DNA from: Sphingomonas desiccabilis
Lineage (GTDB): Bacteria; Pseudomonadota; Alphaproteobacteria; Sphingomonadales; Sphingomonadaceae
Reading direction: 5' to 3'
DNA length: 64,000 bases
NCBI RefSeq assembly: GCF_004135605.1
Contig: NZ_SDPT01000001.1
Location: forward strand, 1,612,001 to 1,676,000
Shown piece after piece: positions 58,342-64,000 of this stretch; positions within the stretch are counted from its first letter, which is position 1, and every line of letters begins with the position of its first letter. The notes under the pieces were generated by a model that was not told the origin of the DNA, ran no database searches, and worked only from the letters and a program-made list of their open reading frames with translations. The position numbers and the translations under genes were made by a program.

Positions 58342-59579
58342 GCGGTTTTTCGAACCAGGGTCCAGAGCAGCGCCGCGCCGACGAGGTCGAGCAAGCCGAG
58401 AAGAATGAAGAAGGGTTGATAGCCGACTTGGTCGACCATTGAACCCAGCACCAGCGTGAAGATCAGCACGCCAAGGTTTGCAGCCGTGCCCGACACGCCG
58501 GTGGCGGTCGCCACCTGATCCTGCGGAAACAGGTCCGACGACATGGTGATCACCGTCACCGACAGCGTCTGGTGCGCGAAGCCACCGAGGCAGAGGAGCG
58601 CGACCGCCGCGATCGGGCTGGTCACCGTGCCCACGAACATCATGCCCGTCATCAGCACCGCACCCACCGTGAAGGCGCCGCGACGCGCATCCACCAGCGA
58701 AATGCCGCGCCGCTGGAGCCAAGCCACCACCGCAGGACCGAACAGGCAGCCGAGGTCCGCCGCAAGAAAGGGCAGCCAGGCGAACATCGCGATCTGGGTG
58801 AGATCGAAGTGGCGCGCCTGGACGAGGTACAGCGGCATCCACAGCGACAGCATGCCCCAGACCGGATCGGCCAAAAAGCGCGCGCCGGCGATGGCCCAGA
58901 GGTTCCGCTGGCCAAGCAGCTCCCGAAGCGGTGGCCGACGCCGCCGCTTCGCAAGCGCTGCCTCCTGGCCTTCGACGATAAGCGTCCGCTCCCTCTCCGA
59001 CAGGGCGCGATGTCGCCCGGGCGGCGCGTACCAGAGCAGCCAGGCGATCACCCACAGGAGGCCGAGCCCGCCAGCGACGAAGAACGCCGCACGCCAGCTG
59101 TGATTGAGCACCGCCCAGGCGACCAGCGGCGGCGCGAACACCGCGCCGAAGGACGCCCCGATCTGGTAGATGCCTCCGGCGACGCCGCGCTCCCGCGCCG
59201 GAAACCACTCGGCGACCAGCTTCATCCCAGCCGGCTGGGCAGAGCCCTCGACCAGTCCCAGTGCGCCGCGCAGGCCCGCGAAGCCCATCCACCCGGTCGC
59301 CAAGCCGTGCCCCATGGTGATCAACGACCACACGGCGACGAACAAGGTGAAGCCGACCTTCAGGCCGATCAGGTCGAGCAGATAGCCTGCGACCGGCTGG
59401 AACATGATGCCGAGCTGGAACGCGCCCGTGATCCAAGAATATTGCGCGGACGAGATGTGCTGCTCGGCCATGATCGCCGGTGCAGCGACCCCAAGAATGC
59501 TGCGGGTGAGATAGTTGATGACCATGGCGCCCACGAACAGGCCGATGATGGTCCAACGAATGTACGGAAATCGCCTCAA
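58338..59579 (-). CDS. MFS sugar transporter (ACS-like)
   Basis: The 413-aa protein has twelve hydrophobic segments. The anion:cation-symporter-like pattern RWTIIGLFVGAMVINYLTR starts it, and MFQPVAGYLLDLIGLKVGF follows. An ATG at 59609 opens the frame but lies inside the LacI operator. TTG at 59579 (MRRFPYIRW), preceded by AGGGGCGGG, is the more likely start. It should bring hemicellulose sugars or oligosaccharides through the inner membrane for the coupled GH43 enzyme. Confidence 0.88.
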   Translation of the reverse strand: MRRFPYIRWTIIGLFVGAMVINYLTRSILGVAAPAIMAEQHISSAQYSWITGAFQLGIMFQPVAGYLLDLIGLKVGFTLFVAVWSLITMGHGLATGWMGFAGLRGALGLVEGSAQPAGMKLVAEWFPARERGVAGGIYQIGASFGAVFAPPLVAWAVLNHSWRAAFFVAGGLGLLWVIAWLLWYAPPGRHRALSERERTLIVEGQEAALAKRRRRPPLRELLGQRNLWAIAGARFLADPVWGMLSLWMPLYLVQARHFDLTQIAMFAWLPFLAADLGCLFGPAVVAWLQRRGISLVDARRGAFTVGAVLMTGMMFVGTVTSPIAAVALLCLGGFAHQTLSVTVITMSSDLFPQDQVATATGVSGTAANLGVLIFTLVLGSMVDQVGYQPFFILLGLLDLVGAALLWTLVRKTA

Positions 59580-59595
59580 CCGCCCGCCCCTAGCC

Positions 59596-59607
59596 GGTAA
59601 CGTTACC
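59596..59607. promoter_or_regulatory. perfect palindrome GGTAACGTTACC, likely LacI-family operator
   Basis: The central CG of the 12-bp dyad matches the usual LacI/GalR half-site form. It lies 17 bp upstream of the TTG start of the MFS gene, and the LacI gene is divergent beyond it. Confidence 0.75.
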
Positions 59608-59773
59608 ATGCGGGTGGTACGCGCCCGAAGCGATCGAATGCAAGCCGCTGGAGGGCAGAATCGGCGTCTTCACGTGATATCCTTCCAGCATCCGGCAGTC
59701 CGCGGCCTCCGGCGATTTCTCGACCCGCGACCTAAGTCGTACCACATCGGCATTGACGAAGTCGCTTGTTGGG

Positions 59774-60874
59774 ATGCACGTCGGCAGCCGACGGTCGCAG
59801 GCGAATTCCGCCAGCGGGAACGCAGAGAAGAGCTTGGCCCAAACCGCCCGACGGACGCGCGGCGTCACCATCATCGATGTTGCCAAGCACGCGGGCGTGT
59901 CGCCGATGACCGTTTCCCGCGTCATCAACGCGGATGCCGGCGTCCGGGACCAGACCCGGGAGCGCGTGAACGAGGCTATCCGCGAGCTCAACTACAAGCC
60001 CAATATGATGGCGCGCAGCCTGGTGACGTCCCGGGAAATCCGGATTGGCGTCATCTACTCCAATCCGAGCGCCGCGTTCATGAGCGATTTTCTGGGCGGC
60101 GTGTTCGAGGAGGCTTCCGACCGGGCGGCACAGCTGATCCTTTTGAAGGGCAAGGACGGCAAGCCGCCGACGCGCGACGCCATCGAGGGGCTGATCGCCT
60201 CCGGCGTCGGCGGCGTCGTCCTGGCACCGCCGCTGGGCGAGGTGCCGCTCATCCGGCAGCTGCTTCGGGAGGCGAACCTGCCGGTTGCCGTGGTGGGCGG
60301 TGCGGCGCGGGATGCGATTTCGGTCCGCATCGACAACCGCCGGGCCTCCTACGACATGACCCGCCACCTGATCGACCTCGGGCACCGGCGCCTGGGCTTC
60401 ATCATCGGCAATCCGGACCAGTCCGCGAGCGCGGAGCGGTTGAGCGGGTTCCACGCCGCGGTGCGGGAGGCCGGCACGGTCGAGACACAGGTCGTCCAAG
60501 GCGACTTCAGCTATGCGTCGGGGCTGGTCGCGGGCGAGCAGCTGCTGGATGCGCGCACCCCGCCCACCGCAATTTTCGCCAGCAACGACGACATGGCAGC
60601 AGCCGTCGTCTCCGTCGCGCACCGCCGGCACCTCGACGTCCCTGCCGATCTTACCGTCGCCGGCTTCGACGACACCACGGCGGCAGTGACGCTCTGGCCG
60701 CCGCTCACGACCATCCGGCAACCGGTGCTGGAGCTCGCGGCAGAAGCCCTGCAGCTCCTGATACGGGAGATGCGAGCGGGTCCCGCCCCGGCAAAGGGCG
60801 CGCGACGCTCCCGCGTGCTGAAGCACGTCCTCGTCGAGCGGGAGTCGACGGCCCCGCCCGCAGAATCCGGCTAA
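59774..60874 (+). CDS. LacI family transcriptional regulator
   Basis: The 366-aa protein has the LacI helix-turn-helix VTIIDVAKHAGVSPMTVSRV and hinge LNYKPNMMARSL, then a periplasmic-binding-protein-like sensor with ATFA-type blocks (AIFASNDDMAAAVVS, TVAGFDDTT). Start is unsure: ATG 59774, or TTG 59834 with GAGAAG, which would bring the DNA-binding domain closer to the start as is usual. It probably represses the MFS-GH43 operon through the palindrome at 59596 until a xylose or arabinose derivative is bound. Confidence 0.93.
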   Translation: MHVGSRRSQANSASGNAEKSLAQTARRTRGVTIIDVAKHAGVSPMTVSRVINADAGVRDQTRERVNEAIRELNYKPNMMARSLVTSREIRIGVIYSNPSAAFMSDFLGGVFEEASDRAAQLILLKGKDGKPPTRDAIEGLIASGVGGVVLAPPLGEVPLIRQLLREANLPVAVVGGAARDAISVRIDNRRASYDMTRHLIDLGHRRLGFIIGNPDQSASAERLSGFHAAVREAGTVETQVVQGDFSYASGLVAGEQLLDARTPPTAIFASNDDMAAAVVSVAHRRHLDVPADLTVAGFDDTTAAVTLWPPLTTIRQPVLELAAEALQLLIREMRAGPAPAKGARRSRVLKHVLVERESTAPPAESG

Positions 60875-60941
60875 GCAGAAAGAACCCGGTCTGGAGACGC
60901 AGGCCGATGACGGGCTCTCGCCATGGGCCCGTCGCGGAGCG

Positions 60942-61946
60942 TCACTTCGCCGGGGGTGGTGCCGTCACTCCGGCGTCCGTCTGGATCACGGGGACCATCG
61001 TCCCGTCCGGATTGTACCGCAGGTGTTCGACGGTCACGGCGCGGCGGCCGATCGCACCGTTCAAGTCGCCGATCTCCAGCGCGGCGTTGTGCAGGAACAG
61101 GTATGACCTGCCCTTGAACTCCGCAATGCCGGGATGGATCGTGAAGCTGTACTTGCCCGATCCGGTGAGTTCCCCGCGATAGGTCCAAGGGCCCGTGATC
61201 GCAGGCGCCGTCGAATAGGAAACGCGCTCGTCGCGATGGGTGCTGCGGTCCAGCGACGCGTAGGTGAGATAATACATGCCGCCGCGCTTGTGCAGCCACG
61301 GTCCTTCCTCGAAATGGGGCGGCGTGATCTCGGTGATCTCGCCGTCGATCTCGATCATGTTCGGCTTGAGCTTGGCGATATAAGCCTGCCGATTGCCCCA
61401 CGCGATCCAGGTCGAGCCGTCGTCGTCGGTGAAGACGGTGGGGTCGATGTCCTCCCAGCTGTGCGTGCCCTTGGGCGTCATCTGGTTGGTGACGAGCGCC
61501 GACCCCTTGGCATCGACGAACGGGCCGGTCGGGCTGTTGGACACCGCGACCGCGATCGCCTTGCCGGGGTGGGTATTGTCGTGCTCGACCGCGGCATAGA
61601 ACCAGTATTTGCCGTTCTTCTTGATGGTCTGCGAAGCCCAGGCGTCCTTCTTCGCCCACTTGAAGTCGCTGACCTTCATGATCGGACCATGGTCCTGCCA
61701 GTGCTTCATGTCGGTCGTGGAATAGACGAGCCATTCCTTCATGTTGAACATCTCGTCCCGCTGCGCCTCGTCGTGCCCGACGTACAGGTACAGCCGGTCG
61801 CCATCGACCATCGGCGCAGGGTCGGCGGTGAACTTGTCGCGGATGATCGGGTTTGCGCCGACCGGCCGCTCGGGTCCTGCCGCAACTGCTGCGCCCATCG
61901 AAGTTGTCGTCAGCAACAAGGCGATAGCCAGTTGGGAAAGCCTCAC
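60942..61946 (-). CDS. exported GH43 arabinosidase/xylosidase
   Basis: The 334-aa protein has a signal peptide (RLSQLAIALLLTTTSMGAA) and the GH43 residues Asp42 in TADPAPM, Asp168 in DIDPTVF and acid Glu214 in HFEEGPWLH. GTG at 61946 follows GAGGAG at seven bases and is preferred over the ATG at 61973. It probably trims arabinose or xylose side groups in the periplasm. It follows the TonB receptor gene on the same strand by 74 bp, as in substrate-import units. Confidence 0.9.
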   Translation of the reverse strand: MRLSQLAIALLLTTTSMGAAVAAGPERPVGANPIIRDKFTADPAPMVDGDRLYLYVGHDEAQRDEMFNMKEWLVYSTTDMKHWQDHGPIMKVSDFKWAKKDAWASQTIKKNGKYWFYAAVEHDNTHPGKAIAVAVSNSPTGPFVDAKGSALVTNQMTPKGTHSWEDIDPTVFTDDDGSTWIAWGNRQAYIAKLKPNMIEIDGEITEITPPHFEEGPWLHKRGGMYYLTYASLDRSTHRDERVSYSTAPAITGPWTYRGELTGSGKYSFTIHPGIAEFKGRSYLFLHNAALEIGDLNGAIGRRAVTVEHLRYNPDGTMVPVIQTDAGVTAPPPAK

Positions 61947-62020
61947 GTCAAATCTCCTCGGTCGCACCGACATCCGCCGGCGGCACAAGGTCCGGGGGCC
62001 TGCACCCCCGGACCGATGCG

Positions 62021-64000
62021 TCAGAACTGGAAGCGTACGCCCGCCCGGAACGTACGGCCAAGCACATCGTACAGGGCCGGGTTCACGAAGTACGGCGAGG
62101 GCTCCGGGTCCTTGTTGAACAGGTTGTCGACCTTGAAATAGGCCGTCACCGCATCCGTCACGTTATAGGTACCACCCACGTCCATGTAGAAGGAACCGGG
62201 TACGAAGTTCTTGTCGATCGTCGGCCGGTTGTTGGTCGACGTCGGGCAGCTGCCGGGCGTGCAGGCGATATACTGGTTGCCGAGCACGCCGTCGCTGAAC
62301 CAACGCTCCTGAAGCAGGATCGAGAAGCGGTCGGTTTCATAGGTCTGCTGCGCCAGCCACTTCCAGTCCGGGGTGCTGCCGATGTTCACGCCCGCGCTGT
62401 CGTTCGGGATCGTATTGGGCAGCCCGGTGTCCGTCACGAACTTGCGGATGTTGGTCGCCAGCACGCGCGCGGTGAAGCTGCCCGGCAGACCGAGCGGCTG
62501 CTGCCAGCGGTAGCTCGCCTCGATGTCGACGCCTTCGGTCACGATCGAGGCGAGGTTGAACGCCTGCACGTTGACATAATTCGGCCCGTTGGGGTTGTTC
62601 AGGTCGAACACGCCGCAGGTTTCCGGACGAACCCCAAGGAAGCACAGGTTGACGATGTCCTGCGCGCCCAGGCTCGAGATCACGTCGGTGATCTTGATGT
62701 GGTAGTAATCGACCGAGACGCTCAGCCCCGGCAGCCACGACGAGTTCGCAAAGGCGATGCCCGCCGTCGTGTTGCGCGCGATTTCCGGCGTCAGGTTGGT
62801 GTTGCCGATGGTGTTCTGGATGACCAGCACGTTCTGGTTGTTGAACGGATCGAAGAAGTTCGGCAGCGTCGTCGTGACGGGGGCTGCGAACAGCTCCGAC
62901 AGGTTCGGTGCGCGCACGTCGCGCGACGTCACGCCGCGCAGGCGGAAGCCGTCGACCGGCAGATCCCACGTGCCGCCGAGCTTCCACGCCCAGACTGTGC
63001 CCGAGGTGCTATAGTCGGTGACGCGGCCGGCGCCGTTGATGTTGGCGCGGCCAAGCGTTTCCGAATCGAGGATCGGCACGTCGACTTCGACGAATGCTTC
63101 CTTGACGCTATAGGCGCCTTTGCCGTTCTTGTAGTTGCCGGCATACCAGTTGTTGCCACCCGGCAGTAGCACGGGGTCGACCGGATAGGCAGCATCGTTC
63201 GGCGTGTTCTCGATGCCCGCACCATAGGCGTCCGCGCGCACCTTGTAGAACTCGTGGCGATATTCGCCGCCGAACGCGAACGACACTGGCCCCGCCCACA
63301 GGCTGAACGGCGAGCCCGAGAAGTTGAGGCTGACGACATCCTGAGTCTGGCGCGTACGCTGGAACGGGCCGTTTTCGGGCAGCACATAGTCCAGCGCCGC
63401 CTGCGACGGATTGCCGCCGAAGACATTGAACGGCTGGCAGCCGTTCGCGCGTGCGATCGGATCGGCGCAGACGATCGCCCCGTTCAGGGTCGTTGCGTTG
63501 ATCGCCTGGTTGAAACGGCGCGACAGCAGCACATTGCTGACGTCGATGTCGGTGTAGTTGCGGCCGTGCTCGTAGTAGGCGTCATAGCTCCAATCCGAGC
63601 CGAGCACCGACTGGCGTCCCTTTGCACCCACGACGAAGCGATACTGGCGGCGATCGGTATGCACCTTTGCGTCGCCGACCGCTGCGTTGCTGGTGCCGAA
63701 CTGAAAGTTGGTGATCCCTGCCGCAGCGCATGCCGAGCGGATCGACACGGGCACGAACGGATTGGCGCATTCGATCGTCAGGTTCGGGCGGTTTGCACCG
63801 GCGACCGGCACGTTGTTCGTCTTGACCTGCGCAATGTTGGCGGAAACGTAAATCTCGTTGTTGGGCGAGAAGTCGAAACCGACGCGTCCATAGCCGCCCA
63901 AGCGCTGGATGCCCGACTGGAGCGAGCGGCCGGCATCGACGTTCCCCGAAAGGTCCCCGCCGATGCAGAAGCCGGGATAGCAGCCGGCGACGGTGCCGGC
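62021..64000 (-). CDS. TonB-dependent receptor, C-terminal part, cut by window edge
   Basis: The frame is open from the window edge to the stop at 62021 (659 residues seen). It has outer-membrane barrel strands with Tyr/Phe/Asn ends, a final FRAGVRFQF with C-terminal Phe, and RGVTSRDVRAPNLSELFA and DYYHIKITD, all typical of large sphingomonad/xanthomonad TonB receptors for polysaccharides. Cysteines (CAAAG, CYPG) lie in loops. It should take in oligosaccharides for the GH43 enzymes. The plug and signal peptide are outside the window. Confidence 0.92.
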   Translation of the reverse strand, partial: AGTVAGCYPGFCIGGDLSGNVDAGRSLQSGIQRLGGYGRVGFDFSPNNEIYVSANIAQVKTNNVPVAGANRPNLTIECANPFVPVSIRSACAAAGITNFQFGTSNAAVGDAKVHTDRRQYRFVVGAKGRQSVLGSDWSYDAYYEHGRNYTDIDVSNVLLSRRFNQAINATTLNGAIVCADPIARANGCQPFNVFGGNPSQAALDYVLPENGPFQRTRQTQDVVSLNFSGSPFSLWAGPVSFAFGGEYRHEFYKVRADAYGAGIENTPNDAAYPVDPVLLPGGNNWYAGNYKNGKGAYSVKEAFVEVDVPILDSETLGRANINGAGRVTDYSTSGTVWAWKLGGTWDLPVDGFRLRGVTSRDVRAPNLSELFAAPVTTTLPNFFDPFNNQNVLVIQNTIGNTNLTPEIARNTTAGIAFANSSWLPGLSVSVDYYHIKITDVISSLGAQDIVNLCFLGVRPETCGVFDLNNPNGPNYVNVQAFNLASIVTEGVDIEASYRWQQPLGLPGSFTARVLATNIRKFVTDTGLPNTIPNDSAGVNIGSTPDWKWLAQQTYETDRFSILLQERWFSDGVLGNQYIACTPGSCPTSTNNRPTIDKNFVPGSFYMDVGGTYNVTDAVTAYFKVDNLFNKDPEPSPYFVNPALYDVLGRTFRAGVRFQF

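Overview
The window looks like a chromosomal segment of a high-G+C alphaproteobacterium of the Sphingomonadaceae, most likely a Sphingomonas-type organism. Reasons: the order enolase, FtsB-like septum initiator, PDH E1-alpha, PDH E1-beta; an E1-beta that carries its own N-terminal lipoyl domain; GTG and TTG starts; many TonB receptor and glycoside hydrolase genes; and DUF4170 and RcnB-type proteins. The genus is inferred from gene content only.

Left edge (1-720): the N-terminal part of a P4-type integrase runs off the window. It lies 177 bp from the 3' end of a tRNA(CAU), with an array of GATACCCCC repeats between them. This is the tRNA-side end of a genomic island that extends leftwards. From 724 to 34181 the backbone follows: a deacetylase and an unusual histidine kinase, an Lrp-type regulator, a TPR lipoprotein-like exported protein, yaaA with an SDR, gyrA with a DUF952 gene, trmFO, a three-gene Tad-type pseudopilin cluster, PDH E1, ftsB-like, csaA, eno, a run of small envelope proteins (YqjD/YqjE/DUF3618-like), a ZnuD-like TonB receptor, a GH13/GT4 pair, an orphan 2Fe-2S subunit, an RcnB-type protein, a prolyl-4-hydroxylase-like oxygenase and recJ.

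At 34257 a tRNA-Glu is followed by a second, decayed integration: an integrase broken by three frameshifts, then about 7 kb of visibly lower-G+C accessory DNA. All genes there except the TetR regulator read leftwards: two small membrane proteins, a frameshifted AbrB transporter, ohr, an HSL-type esterase, a DUF418 protein and an SDR. A perfect 16-bp palindrome between the SDR and tetR is the likely operator. No clear attR was found.

The right third (43252-64000) is sugar and stress metabolism. A GH35/GH31 pair resembles the beta-galactosidase and PA14-containing alpha-xylosidase of known xyloglucan loci, with a divergent aldo/keto reductase of the fucose dehydrogenase type. A membrane-anchored catalase-like protein is followed by an AHL-lactonase-like metallo-hydrolase. 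Next come an MFS exporter, a cupin/SDR pair, a Tat-exported M24 peptidase and a retropepsin-like protease. The last 7 kb form a hemicellulose (probably arabinoxylan) locus: GH43, MFS importer, divergent LacI regulator with a GGTAACGTTACC operator, a second GH43 and a TonB-dependent receptor that runs off the right edge.

No CRISPR array, intact insertion sequence, rRNA gene or recognisable defence system was seen. The most interesting observations are the integrase-proximal repeat array, the catalase-like/MBL operon, the pseudopilin with a calcium-loop-like insert, the TetR-headed accessory block and the compact xyloglucan pair.
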